From the NCBI RefSeq assembly GCF_009905375.1, contig NC_133649.1, positions 227,437,275 to 227,501,274 on the forward strand: DNA of 64,000 nucleotides, written 5' to 3'. Both the position numbers and the translations under genes were made by a program. This DNA comes from Apium graveolens. Taxonomy: Eukaryota; Streptophyta; Magnoliopsida; Apiales; Apiaceae. How positions within the stretch are numbered: the stretch's first letter is position 1; each line of letters opens with the position of its first letter. Positions 42,991-54,723 of this stretch are shown one piece after another. The notes under the pieces were generated by a model. That model did no database searches. It was not told where the DNA came from and saw only the letters and a program-made list of their open reading frames with translations.

Positions 42991-43200
42991 ATATTTAGTA
43001 ATGGAGAGTACAGAAGCATCGAACAAAGAGCTGTTGTCAACGATGAAAAGGAAAGGATTTCCATAGCTGCATTACATAGTCCTAATCAAAACGTTGATAA
43101 TCAACGGATGTTCAAGTCTGTAAGCCACCAGGATTTTATAAAAATGGTTTTCAACAAGACGCTGGACGGTAAATGCCTCTTAAATCAACTTAAACTGTAA
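42991..43200 (+). pseudogene. 2-oxoglutarate-dependent dioxygenase, last exon
   Basis: After the acceptor AATTGCAG (ending 42990) 69 codons encode IFSNGEYRSIEQRAVVNDEKERISIAALHSP to a stop at 43198-43200. The family motif is S-x-E-H-R; here the iron-ligand His is Gln (SIEQRAV), while the 2OG-binding R-x-S (RIS) remains. It joins 36746 in phase zero across an intron now 6.2 kb long because of the MITE and the LARD-like element. Together with the frameshifts upstream the gene is non-functional. Confidence 0.82.
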
Positions 43201-43947
43201 TCACTAGTAAAAAGGGAACAATATAGCACATGTATGTTTCTGTTACAGTGATTGTGTGTCTGCTTCACTTATGTTTCAGTATTTCGTTATTATTAGTTAA
43301 GTTGCTGTAATTCGTGCTAAATGTATGGGTTACTGTTGTGCTGTTTTCAAATTTGTATTGCAAGGCCAAGCTTGGTTGAGTAATAAAACGATGTAGTTAG
43401 CATCTTCCAAATGTATACTAAAACTATCAACATCTAACTTAAACCTTTTATGATGATCATATTTAGTAGCCTGTTGCTATTATCAAGTTGAAAATATATG
43501 CTAGGAATCAAAGCAAATAATAAGAATAGTTTCATCTTTTAAATTTCGTAACCTGGATGACTTCGTGCCAATTTGGTTGCAGCCAAGTTGTCTGGAACAT
43601 ACCATCTAAACCGTGATACTACAATTACAATAAACAATATGCTTGATAAACTGCAAATAGCCTGACTCAACTACCCATCATTGTTTGCCAAATATAAAAA
43701 CTATCAAAGGGTTTTAGTTTATCCCTCAACCAAAATCACAGAAAACTTTATGTCAAATGTTCTTATATTACGGGCAATAAAGGTGAGAAACAAGAAATGA
43801 TGTAGATGAGCGTTTATGTCCCTATTTTCCGCCATCCTGTGTATGTTTTGAAAAACGAATGTTCCAACTGTGTTTTGAATAATGAATGGATTTGGTTCCA
43901 AGTACTAAATATCTGCAGAAGCATTCCAGGTAAGGACTCTGGTTATA
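43201..43947. other. Downstream region of dioxygenase pseudogene
   Basis: About 750 AT-rich bases with no credible gene; probably the former 3' UTR and flank. Confidence 0.4.
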
Positions 43948-44215
43948 TTCCTCCGTCCCGGCCAATTCTTTACGTTTGATTTGTGCACGAAAGTTAAGAA
44001 ATATGTATAAAATAGTGAAAAATATAAGAAAAAATGGGTGCAGTGGTGAGACCCATTAATTTTTAATATATAAAAGAGAGATAGTAGTGTGAAAAGGGAG
44101 GAAAAGTGAGAAAGTGGTGGGACCCATTGACTATTTTTGGTAAATTTTGAAATTTAAAGAATTGTATGAAACATCCCAAAAAGAAAACCGTAAAGAAATT
44201 GTTGGGACATATCCC
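43948..44215. mobile_element. Stowaway-like MITE
   Basis: The left end (TTCCTCCGTCCCGG then CCAATTCTTTACG) is mirrored at the right end (CGTAAAGAAATTGTTGGGAC, then ATATCCC), giving roughly 30-bp imperfect inverted termini. Non-coding interior. Confidence 0.65.
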
Positions 44216-44412
44216 TATATATCATATTAAGCACCAAATGAAATGCATGAAGTCATACGTTTTAACCCATATAGTATCGATCTTCATACCTTTTAACTAT
44301 TTTCCTTAATAAAAGACGTTTTTACCCTCCGATATTGGCCGATATGTCGTTTTATCTCTGAGCTGATAGGTATAACGGTCCATAATTTAGGGGTCAAAAG
44401 TTCATTAAGCCT
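44216..44412 (-). repeat. Dispersed repeat family, copy 2 (inverted)
   Basis: Reverse complement matches 21192-21420 in several blocks and ends AGGCTTAATGAAC on the minus strand; shorter through internal deletion. Confidence 0.6.
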
Positions 44413-45651
44413 TATAAATATTTGAAAAGTGTATCTTAAATAATAAAATTTGATATTAAAATAAAGAGTTATAATTCATTAAATAAGTGTGACAATCTTG
44501 ATATTAATCTAGTACTACTCGAATAATAAAATAAAAATACGTAAATTACATGTTTAGATCTAAAATATAGCATATAATATATTATTAATATGTCGGGTTT
44601 TAATGAAGTTTTGGGTTTGGATCGGATTTGGATTAGGTTTCGGATCGGGTATCGGTTTGACATCATTGAAATCCAAATCCAAATCAAAACTTTCTGAGTT
44701 CATTATATCCAAGGATATCGGACCGCGTATTTTTCAGATCGGATTAATTTGCCATCCCTAATACCCGACAAATTATTTCACTAAATATTTTTTGAACAAC
44801 TTAGGTAAAGAGTTAACAAGGCTTATTGACCTTTAATCTGTAACCAATATAACAAAATATTTTTCAGATCAAATTCTTACAATTTCTCAGTTACATGCAT
44901 ATATGTCAAATATTTTATTTCTGGCTCCTCCAACCTCGTTGCAGCACTAAACTTCTTTTTAAGCACACACCTGCTCATAAAGATCATCCGATGAGTTTTT
45001 GAGACACGCACGACACATTGTTAATTGAACTCCAATCATGCATAGACCATTCGCTGTTTACCTCATTGTTTTATTTTGGTTCACTATTTAATTTAGGTAA
45101 TTAAGTGTCTATTTTGGGGAACCGAAGCTCAAAAAAGTATTTGAAGGCTCCTTTAAGTTATAATTTTGTGAGTGGTTTTTGAATTTTTTTTCTTTTGAAT
45201 AAAAATATGTTGTTTAAAGTTTAATAAAAAAAAGAATTTTTTTAAAAAAATTATAAAATTATACTTTATATCTACCTTAAAACGCGTATCAAGTATTAAA
45301 AAACTGTATACAATTGGATGTGACGGATGGAGTAACACTTATATGATACTTCCTCTGTCCGCCTCATTTCTTTACGTTCTGAAGTGAGTGACCAAAGCAC
45401 ATTTTAAAATTTGCTATTCATGTATTCAATTATATTATATTATATTTTTAATTTTTTTTAAAAAATTATACTTATAAGTTATAATTTATCAAACACCTCA
45501 ACAACCCATAAGTAACTTATAAGTAAAATTGTTCAAACGCCTAGTAACTTATAAATTACGATATTCATGTTACTTAAACGGCACTTTTCAACTTTAAGTC
45601 ATAAATTATATCTTTTAACAAACCCCAAACGGGCCCAGCTATTAATTACTA
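44413..45651. other. AT-rich spacer
   Basis: No gene seen. 44590-44760 is rich in GGATCGGATT-like words. Near 45310-45360 two Stowaway-like ends (GACGGATGGAGTA and ACTTCCTCTGTCCG) lie close together, but I could not pair them. Confidence 0.4.
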
Positions 45652-46033
45652 AGAGCAAGTCCAACATGTGTCAGTAGATTCATTATAAATATAATATAAT
45701 ATTAACTCTTAGTGATTTAATACATGATTTTGAATTTCATTTTCAATAATAATTATTATCTATATTCCTTATTATTATAGTAATAATAAATTTGAATGAG
45801 ATATGAAAGGAAGAGAGAGAAAAGAACTAAAAAGAATAGAGATAAATTAATTTTTTATTGATAAAAATGATATACGAGATGACATGTGGTTCTTTAAAAT
45901 TAAGATATGAGAGAGCTGTATTAGTGATATAAGAAACAACTAAAATATTGGAATGCAATTTTATGTCATATTCCTTGAGAGCGTGTTTAAGGAAACTAAG
46001 TATGTTTTTTAAGGATGCAGTTGGACTTACTCT
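45652..46033. mobile_element. MITE with AGAGCAAGTCCAAC ends
   Basis: AGAGCAAGTCCAAC on the left and GTTGGACTTACTCT on the right are inverted with one mismatch. The 382-bp element is AT-rich and non-coding. Family not identified. Confidence 0.65.
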
Positions 46034-46787
46034 AAAATTGCTTAACTAGTAGACCCGGTCATAGCTGCATCCTAATTATTTTATTATTTTTCATTATAAA
46101 TCTATATTATAAAATTTTAAAAATATTTAAATATTTAACGAAAACGTTACATGGCATGGGTTTAAGCCAGTTGGAGCATCTCCAATGATTGTTGACTATA
46201 ATGGTTTGCTAAATAGATAGAATACTGATTATCTAAAATTTTACTGAACCTGTAAGAAATTGTACTTCAACCAGGTTAACTATAATGGTTGGCTATATTT
46301 TAAAAATATTACGTAATTATTATTTGTACCGTTATGTTGTCAAATTTGTTGTAGCCCATTGTAATTGATTAGAGTGTAGTAAACTCAAGGTTTATATTAA
46401 TAAAACCATATATTCCTCGAATTGTTTTATTCTTATTTTGATTCTGAACCTTAAATGAAGAATTTGAAAAGAATCGAATAAAATTTGTAGGTATCATATT
46501 TAACCACCCTTTTACAATACTTTGGGATTAACATAACATATTAAGCATTCTCTTGCAAACTAAACAAAAACACCCAACAGTGTTCCAATCGATACTTGAG
46601 CTGACCAATGGTCAAACATATCTTAAACGATACCGAAGACGACCACATCTCTTAAGTATAACTATCAAACATAATATGACCGTGTATATACAGCCATCTA
46701 AAACTTAACTAACAAGACATACCTAATCTGATTATAATAATAATTATCTACACATATAATTATTATCCAATTCAATTATAGATTGTA
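46034..46787. other. AT-rich spacer
   Basis: No gene seen. A GAGCATCTCCAATG word at 46173 resembles a MITE end without a clear partner. Confidence 0.4.
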
Positions 46788-46910
46788 TCACCAAGCCCAA
46801 TCAATCATATTAAATTGAAATCCAACATGATTTGGTTTCATGTCCTCATCAACTGGAAAGTGACAATGTTGTTGATCATTATCAAAGGGGTTAAGAAACC
46901 TACTGTGGAT
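46788..46910 (-). pseudogene. Possible terminal exon of an unrecognised host gene
   Basis: On the minus strand a strong acceptor (a run of T, then ATTCTATTCATAG) precedes 41 codons beginning IHSRFLNPFDNDQQHCHFP and ending in a TGA at 46788-46790. The peptide has balanced composition with Trp, Cys and His, unlike random AT-rich translation. No upstream exon was found before the LINE at 47497, so the gene may be split by that insertion or lie elsewhere. I do not recognise the family; it may be chance. Confidence 0.35.
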
Positions 46911-47480
46911 CTATGAATAGAATAAAAAAAATTATGTCATGAAACATGATGTCTTAATTCTAATCCCCAAAATGTATATAAATTTTAAACTTTAATCTTT
47001 GCGATATACACCCATTGAATAAAACTACCAATCTAACTTGGAACCAAGATTTTATAGTTCTAGTGGCTAACATTTATCTAAATATCATCCTAACTAATTA
47101 TTGAGTAAAACATAATAGTGCAATAAAATTAATTGAACCTGATTCTTACACATGTAGTTGAATAAAAAAGAAGAATGTAAATGACAAATCTTCAATTTTT
47201 ATTGGATTTAACTCGTCCTTTTTGCCCAAAAGATACTTACCCTTTTTAATTTATCTCTCGACACTCACTTGACCCAAAATAATCATAAATATGTATGCAA
47301 ATATAGAATATTATTTATTTAATTACTCCAGGATCATAATCCAATATATTTAAAGAACACTTATTTAAAAGAGCCCCCTCATTATGCATGTGCCACGCTG
47401 CCAGTATATAGAAACATGGTGCTCTGGTTTTTAGATTGTAAATTTTAGATTTGCCAAAATTCTACGGAGATAAAGTATTT
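46911..47480. other. AT-rich spacer before LINE
   Basis: No credible feature; possibly intron of the gene whose last exon is at 46788-46910. Confidence 0.35.
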
Positions 47481-47636
47481 AGAAGATTATTAGGGTGTGA
47501 ATAGTTTCTTCTGTCAATACGACAGTTTTTTTCTCTGTCTTTTTGACAGTCATTGCCTTCTTTAATCATTATCATTATCAAATACTCTTTAACATTTCAT
47601 TTTACAATCATTAGCAATCTTAAAATCGGTTAAGAA

Positions 47637-48470
47637 ATGGCAAGATCCGAGGAGGACCTAGAACATATGCAAAACTTGTTATTGAAGATGAGAATGAAAG
47701 CGGCTTGGTGTTTGCAAGAGATGAAGTGGTGGCTCAAAAACAGATGTATGTGTTAGTTGGTAAATTCTTGACCGAGAAGAATATCAATTTCAATGCAATG
47801 CAGAATGTAATGGCTGCATTTTGGCGGCTGAAAGAGGGGATGGAGGTGCATGATATGGGGGATTCTCGATACTCTTTTGTTCAGTATCATAAGATAGATA
47901 TGCAGAGAATTGTTGAAGGTGGACCATGGAGTTTCGAGCAAGCGATGTTCATTCTTCATGAACTGGCGCCTACGGAAGATCCAAGCATGGTGAAATTACA
48001 GAATGCAGATATTTGGGTGCAGATTTACGATATTCCACGGGGTTTCTTATCTGAAAATATACTGAGAAGTGTTGGAGACTTAGTAGGTAGGTATATTCGG
48101 TTAGATCCAAAAAATTTTGATGGAACATGGAAATCGTTTGTTCGTATTAGAGTGGCCGTAAATGTTGAAAAGCCATTGAAACGAAGGTTGAGGATTAAGA
48201 GGGAGGGGATAGTTGGAGTTGGCTGAATTTCAAGTATGAGCGGCTAGGAACCTTTTGCTTTGTGTGTGGTATAATGGGACACTCTAAGAGGGAGTGTAGT
48301 ATTGTGTATGCCAACCCGGATAAACAGGTGGAGAAGGTTATGGAATATGGATGCGAGCTCCATCTCGGAATGTTAAAAATAATTCTGGTGCAAAATGGCT
48401 TTGAGGAGGGGAGGAGGGGAGTGGGTCACGAACACCGTATAATTCAGAAACGCCATTAAACACCACTAAT
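47637..48470 (+). pseudogene. LINE ORF1: DUF4283-like RNA-binding protein with zinc knuckle
   Basis: The likely start is MARSEEDLEH (47637). A frameshift near 47670 leads into VFARDEVVAQKQMYVLVGKFL, and the DUF4283 region continues to about 48205 (NIWVQIYDIPRGFL-type segment). A second frameshift there leads into FKYERLGTFCFVCGIMGHSKREC, a CxxC-x4-H-x4-C knuckle. ORF1 proteins bind LINE RNA. The internal intact stretch is 47705-48226. Confidence 0.8.
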
Positions 48471-48810
48471 GTTGGGAAGCAGGTGAAAGAACGGTTCATG
48501 GAGGTGGACGGAACTATACGCGAGATTAACGGGGACATTAGGGGATTGCAAGTTAAATCACGTGATTGTAGGATCCAGGAAAATCAAGATATGACCCTAA
48601 CAACTATTGATCAGGAGAGAGGCTCAAAGGAGTTAGGAGAGGAAGATATGGTAAATGATATGGTCCTAACATATTTTAAATGTAAACGAGTAGATAACGT
48701 TTTAGATGGAGGATTTTTAGGAAAGGATGGGAGATAATGTTGGAAAATCAAATAGTTGTGCCAAAAAACTTGTAGAGGGCGGGTCCTGGAGTCCAGGCCC
48801 GCCAAATAAT

Positions 48811-51800
48811 ATGAGTCTTTTATTGTGGAACTGTCATGGGCTGGCCAACCCTCGAGCAGTTAGATTCTTAAAAGAATTCAATAAATATTATAGGCCCGGT
48901 ATTATATTTTTATGTGAGACTTAAAAGTAATAAAATTCAAAAAATACAAAAAAGTTGGGGTTCTCTTGTTGCTTTGCTGTAGATGGTGAGGGTCATGGGG
49001 GTGGTGTAGCTTTATTGTGGAAGCATGAAGGAGGGGTTACAATTACTGGTAGCAGTCGAAACTATATTGATTTTGAGGTTATGAAAGAACAAATAGGGAG
49101 GTGAAGGTATACAGGTTATTATGGTTTTCTCGAAAGAGGGAGGCGTCATGAGGCATGGAGTATGCTAAAGCAGCTGGCTGGGGCGTCAAGATTACCATGG
49201 TGCATCATTGGAGATTTCAATGATTTAATGACAAATGATGAAAAATGAGGACCAGTAAGACATCCTCGTGTATTGTTAAATGGTTTTTTTGAAATAATCA
49301 TGGAGTGTGGCCTAGTTGATTTGGGTTTCACTGGGGATATGTCTATGTGGGAACGCTTTAGGGGATCTGATAAGTGGGTACAGGAGAGCCTGGATAGGGG
49401 TTTTGCAACCAGGGACTAGTGTGATTATTTTCTGAGTGCAGAGGTTATTATCCATGAAATGTCTACCTCATATCATCTGCCAATTTTTTTGCAGTTAAAT
49501 AAGAAAGTGTACATGCCGAAGGGGAGGAGATTTCATTTTGAAAACTTGTGGATTAAAGAAAAGGAGTGCTACAATATTATGAAGGATTGCTGGAGTGCTA
49601 TAGAGTCAAGTGATATTTTTGACAAAATGGGTCGTTGTTGTATCAGATTGGAAGAATGGGGTGGGGGAATGTTTAAGGATCTTATAAGGAAGCTAAATTT
49701 ATGGAGACGAGAAATGCAGTTGCTTCGTTCGAGGAGAGATGAAACAGGAGTTAGTAGATATGGGGAAGTCAGATGGAGATATCTTAAGTTATTGGCAAAA
49801 CAGGAAATGTATTGGAGTCAACGTGTGAAACAAATTTGGTTAGGGGATGGAGATAAAAATACTCAATTTTTTCATAAGTATGCATCCACAAGAAATGAAC
49901 GTAATAAAATTACGAGACTGAAGGATAAGAAAGGTGTGTGGCAAGATGCAGATGAGGAAATTCAGATGGTTATTACTCGGTACTTTGAGAATATATTCAG
50001 TTCGTCAGAATCTGGGGAACTAATTTCTGATCAGGTAAAGTTTCAAAGAATCAATAAAGAGTAGAGCTATAGTCTTTTGAATCCTGTAGCTGAGAAGGAG
50101 GTGAATGATGCAGTGTTTTCAATGGCTCCATAGAAATCACCTGGAGTTGATGGGTTAAATCCAACATTTTTTCAGATGTACTTGAGCATAGTTGGATAGG
50201 ATGTTGTTGATTTTTGTAGTAATTTTTTTGAAGATGGGTTGCTCCCTAAAAAGGTAAATAGTACTTTGGTTTGTTTGATTCCTAAGGTAAAACATCTGAA
50301 GCAAGTCTCAGACCTCCGTCCTATCTCACTTTGAAATGTTCTAATTCTTATTTTATGCAAATTCATGGCTAACCGGCTTAAGCCATGTTTGCATAATATA
50401 ATTTCCGAGAAAGAAAGTGCTTTTATTGAGGGGTGACTCTTAACGGATAATGCATTAGTGGAATTTGAAATTAACTACTATATGCATAGGAAGACACAAG
50501 GGAAATATGGTATAGCTGGGCTTAAGGTGGATGTGTCGAAAGCATATGACTGATTAGAGTGGAGGTTTATTGAGTTGATGCTAACAAGGCTTGGGTTCCC
50601 CCAGAGATAGAAGGACCATATAATGCAATGTGTGAAAACTGTAACCTATAGCTTCGTTAGGGATGGAGTGGTGTTTGGAGAAGTGCAGCCCCATAGAGGT
50701 GTGAGACAAGGGGATCCTATATCTCCGTATCTATACATTATTTGTGCTGAAGGTTTGGCGGGAATTATTCAAAATTATGAGGAGAGTGGGATGTTTACTG
50801 GATGTAAAATAGCAAGAGGTGCGCCTAGGGTCTCTCATATACTCTTTGCATATGATTGCTATTTCTTCTTTAAAGTGAATCAGACTGAAGCGAGTAGCAT
50901 GAAGAATATCCTGAACAAGTATGAGCTATTGTCTGGCCAGGTGGTAAATTTTAATAAATCTGCCATTACATTTAGTCTTAATACATGTGAAGAGGATATG
51001 CATGTGGTTTGTGAATGTCTGCGAGTCCAGCAAGTTGAAAAACCGGGACATTATCTTGGCATGCCTATGGTAGTGGGGAAAAACAAAACTGAGGTCTTTA
51101 GTTTTATAAGTGATCGCCTCCAGCATAAGTTACAAGGTTGGTATAATAAAGAATTGGAAAAATATGGGAAGCTAACTCTCTTGAAAACATCTGCACAAAC
51201 CATTCCAATTTTTTGGATGAGTTTGTTTTTGATCCCTGATTCCTTGCGTGATGAAACGGAAGTAAAAATGAATGCTTTTCTCCAGGGTAATGGAAGTCAG
51301 GGGAAGGGTGTCAGGTGGATCAATTGGAAAAGAATGTGTGCTCCTAAAGCAGTAGATGGATTGGGACTTAAGGAGCTTCAAAAATTTAATCTAGTAATGT
51401 TATCCAAACAGGAGTGGCGTTTACTTTTTTAGGCTAACCCTTTGGCGTTTGTAGTAATGAAGGTAAGATATTTCCCGGACAAATGTTTTTTAGAAGCTGA
51501 TATGGGACGAAACCCTAGCTATCGGTGGAGTGGATTGATGGCTGCATTAGAGTCTGTCAAAGCAGGTGTGAGGTGTTAGATTGGTAATTGGGAAGATACT
51601 TTCGTTTGGGTTGTTCCTTGGTTACCAGACCCGAGAAATGATTTTATAAGTACCAGTGTGCATAGTAATTTACACATGGCCAAAGTTAGCAGTTTATTCG
51701 TTCCTGAGGAACGAAAATGGGATGTTGAAGTGTTAGAGGATCTGTTTGAAGCCAGGGATGTTGAATTAATCAAACGGATCCCATTACCTTTAATAGATAA

Positions 51801-52853
51801 AAAAGACTCGTGGTTTTGGCTCTTAGATGAAAAAGGAGAGTTTACAGTCCGTAGCTGTTATAGATGGTTGCAGGGTGAATATCAGGGGGCTATTAATAAT
51901 ATCTGGAAGCATATATAGAATCTAAATCTCCCAGGTAAGGTTGCTCACTTCCTGTGGCGTGTGTGTAGAGGATGTCTGCCAACGAATGGTTCATTGGCCT
52001 TAAGGCATGTTGATGTTGAAGCAATTTGTTCGTGTTGCCATGCTGAGTTTGAGAGCGATGCTCATGCATTATTCAGGTGTGATTTTGCAAGGACTGTGTT
52101 ATTAACTATCGGTTTAAGTGAGAGTGTTCAATGCTCTTTAAATGACACGACCCTGGATGTTATTACTAATACGTTTGCTAGAAGCTCTAAGGAGCAATGT
52201 GTCTAGGTGGCTATGCTATGTTGGGGTATCTGGTATAGAAGAAATAGATGGGTTTGGGATCAAATAAATGGTTCACTATTTGGTGTGAAAGCAGCAACTA
52301 TGCACTTGCTTACAGACTGAAGGGAAGAACAGTTAAAGGTTGATGCTCGGGTAAATACATGAGGGATGGGTGCTCGTAGTTGGACCAAACCAGATAGTGG
52401 ATGGATGAAGGTTAATACGGATGCAATAGTATTCCAGGATGGTAGCATAGGAGTTGGAGCTGTTATTCGGAATGATCATGGAGAGTTTGTGGCAGCTACT
52501 TGCAGGAGATTCGAAGGTGCGTGGTATCCCAGGGAGGCGGAAGCAATAACACTAAATGAGGCATTGTCGTGGATTGTTACGGATATCATCGGTGTGTGGT
52601 TGAGACTGATTCTCATGCTTTAGCTCTAGTTTGTAATGGTAAACCTGAAAGAGATTTTTTCGGTACTATAGTAGATGATTGTCTCCTTTTGTTAAAGTAC
52701 ATTAATTCGGTGCTAATTGATTTTATGTATCGGTCTGTGAATATGGTGGCTCATGCGATAGCACAAGCTTCCTATTTAATGTCAGATCTAGAAGAGTGGT
52801 TTAGTACTCCTCCTGGAATTATTTCTCATGTACTACAAATGAATTCGATTATT
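48811..52853 (+). pseudogene. LINE ORF2: endonuclease, RT, RNase H
   Basis: The endonuclease begins MSLLLWNCHGLANPRAV. Later motifs are IIGDFND, SLDRGF and SYHLP, where family members have SDH, so a catalytic Asp is lost. RT: SPGVDGLNP, LRPISL, KVDVSKAYD, GVRQGDPISPYL, and FAYDC in place of FADDC, again losing a catalytic Asp. The associated zinc region is GKVAHFLWRVCRGCLPT ... CSCCHAEFESDAHALFRC. RNase H (RVT_3 type) runs from WMKVNTDAIVFQDGSIGVGAVIRN to 52853. At least ten in-frame stops interrupt it, many at Trp, Arg or Gln codons. Confidence 0.82.
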
Positions 52854-52898
52854 TGAATGAAAGTACATCTTTATTAAAAAAAAGAAGACTATTAGGGT

Positions 52899-53629
52899 TG
52901 CACATAAACAAAGATACATCTTGAGTAGTTAATGACTCACAATTTTCAATCCTAATAAAATTTCTAGATAAGAGATTACTTTAACTTGTAAGGTTCTACC
53001 GTTTTAACATTTAGTTTGTCACATGAGCAGCTGATCCTTGACCTAAATGAGTTTCTCCTGAAATAAACAAAAAACTTATGTTCTTATCATAAAAATACAT
53101 CCAATTTTTTTATTGAAATATTAGAGTACACACAAACAATATATAATGCGGAAAACCCACGTCTTAAATTATTGATCCAATACACTATTTACTGTTTAGC
53201 AAAAGAATGTGACCTATAACGCAATATTCATGTTTAAGCAGCAACATTTATTCAAATCTAACATGTAAAAGGAGATTAAGCACTTGCTTCTAGTTTTTAA
53301 GATCTTGAGGATCTAGATTACATATAATTAGGGGTGTCTGCGGGTCGGGTTGCGAGCAAAACACTAAACCAACCTGTTTACTTCAGTTTTCATATTTTTT
53401 AACCCAATTAAAGTTCAGTTTAAATTTTATAGGGTTGGGTCGGTTATGATTTTTGTCGATTCGGTTTGGGTAGGGTATATAATAATCTACTAGAAAAATT
53501 AATTAGTTTGAGTCCCGTGTCAAGCAACAAATTGAACTCTTCACCAAAACTTTCATCTAATAAAAAATTTAATGAAATAAAAACTTAAATATTACTTAAA
53601 CTGTATTTAGCAAATCAATCTAGTAATAT
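52899..53629. other. Spacer between LINE and copia nest
   Basis: About 730 bp without a gene that I can support; 53330-53475 is rich in GGGTCGGGTT-like words. Confidence 0.4.
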
Positions 53630-54662
53630 TGTTATTGTTAGGAATATGTTGTAGGCTTGATGATAACTTAACAAAACACCTTGAGTAGATAAGTTAAATG
53701 ATTTTTGTAACCATTATTAGATGGAGTAGCTTGTATTAAACAAGTTTGTAGCACATTTTTGTATGCAACAAACAGCTTAGCAGTTCAGAGGTTGTAGTGA
53801 ACTATGAGTCAAGTTGACTACTAGAAAGATATATAAAATAGGTTGGCTAATTGTAAATAGAAGATGCCTTTTAATTTTGTAAGTGAAAGAGTGTCAACTG
53901 CTAAAAAATTTATCATCAACGGATAAATTTGAATCCAAAAGAGTCAAGACTCTTTCAATGTATAATCCTCTTAAGACTCAACAGATGACTCAAGAAGCAG
54001 TATCAACTGATAATGTCGGAGTCTCAAAGAACAACTGATTTAAATAGCAGTTGAAAGTGACTTGACAGTCATATGGGTTGATTGTATACAAAAGGAATGT
54101 GGCAGCCTTGTTGCAGGTTTTAGAGAACAAAGAAACATCTATTTCTATGCTTACTTAAAAATATTCAAGGATGCATGATAAAGAAATGAAGCAACAGATG
54201 AATAGACCTAGATTCTTGTTTTTACTATTTGTCTTATTCATATGTAACTCAGTAATATATAAACCAAGTGTAGCAAATGTTTAGATTGAAAAATTGAGTG
54301 AATGTAGAAGTTGAATAGAGAAATAGAAAAGGCTATATCTGTTAGGATTTTTCTCTGCTCATCTTTGTAAAACACTTGTAAGTAGCCATGTGCACTCTTG
54401 CATCACAGAGTTCTCGAATATATATATACATATATATATATATATATGGTGGAAAGATTAATCCACCAGAAAGTTTTGAAACTGTCATGTTTAATTACTT
54501 TGTATTTGAATACTTACAATCTTTTAATCCGCACTACTGCATATTCATTCACTGCTATATATATATATATATATTCAAAGAGATATTAAATTTTCTAAAA
54601 GAAACCGGAATTTCATTCAACCCCCTTCTGTAATTCTGTTGTTAAATTTTTAGGTAATAACA
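53630..54662 (+). repeat. Copia A 5' LTR (about 1033 bp)
   Basis: Starts TGTTATTG and ends GGTAATAACA, giving TGTTATT/AATAACA inverted termini, directly before the primer site. Contains TA-rich microsatellites (54418-54447 and 54557-54573) and an ATCAACGGAT word at 53915-53924. Confidence 0.72.
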
Positions 54663-54664
54663 AT

Positions 54665-54677
54665 TGGTATCAGAGCA
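54665..54677 (+). other. Primer-binding site, tRNA-iMet (copia A)
   Basis: TGGTATCAGAGCA begins two bases after the LTR end. Confidence 0.9.
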
Positions 54678-54723
54678 AGTTCTTGACACACTAAGAGTTT
54701 AAAGATCAAAACAAACTAACAAT

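Larger units (their letters stand above)
47497..52882 (+). mobile_element. L1-type LINE with RNase H, full length but dead
   Basis: Bounded by 16-bp target duplications AGAAGAYTATTAGGGT (47481-47496 and 52883-52898, one mismatch) and ending in a short A run (52875-52883). The order is ORF1 (DUF4283-like plus zinc knuckle), then ORF2 with apurinic-type endonuclease, RT, a zinc-binding reverse-transcriptase-associated region and RNase H. Many stops and frameshifts. The presence of both duplications shows the copy is not 5'-truncated. Confidence 0.88.

Noticed and set aside
44590..44760. Possible coding repeat with GGATCGGATT words
   Set aside because: No open frame; low-complexity words of this type are common in plant spacer DNA.
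45300..45380. Complete Stowaway MITE
   Set aside because: Two Stowaway-like ends lie close together but face outward from different elements; no matching partner ends could be located by eye.
52978..53057. Possible minus-strand exon after an acceptor TATTTCAG
   Set aside because: The short reading (about 26 codons) has no recognisable motif and I could not join it in phase with 46788-46910; support is too weak.
54663..54680. tRNA gene fragment
   Set aside because: The tRNA-like words at 3193, 35049, 54665 and 57207 are primer-binding sites beside LTRs; no cloverleaf is present.
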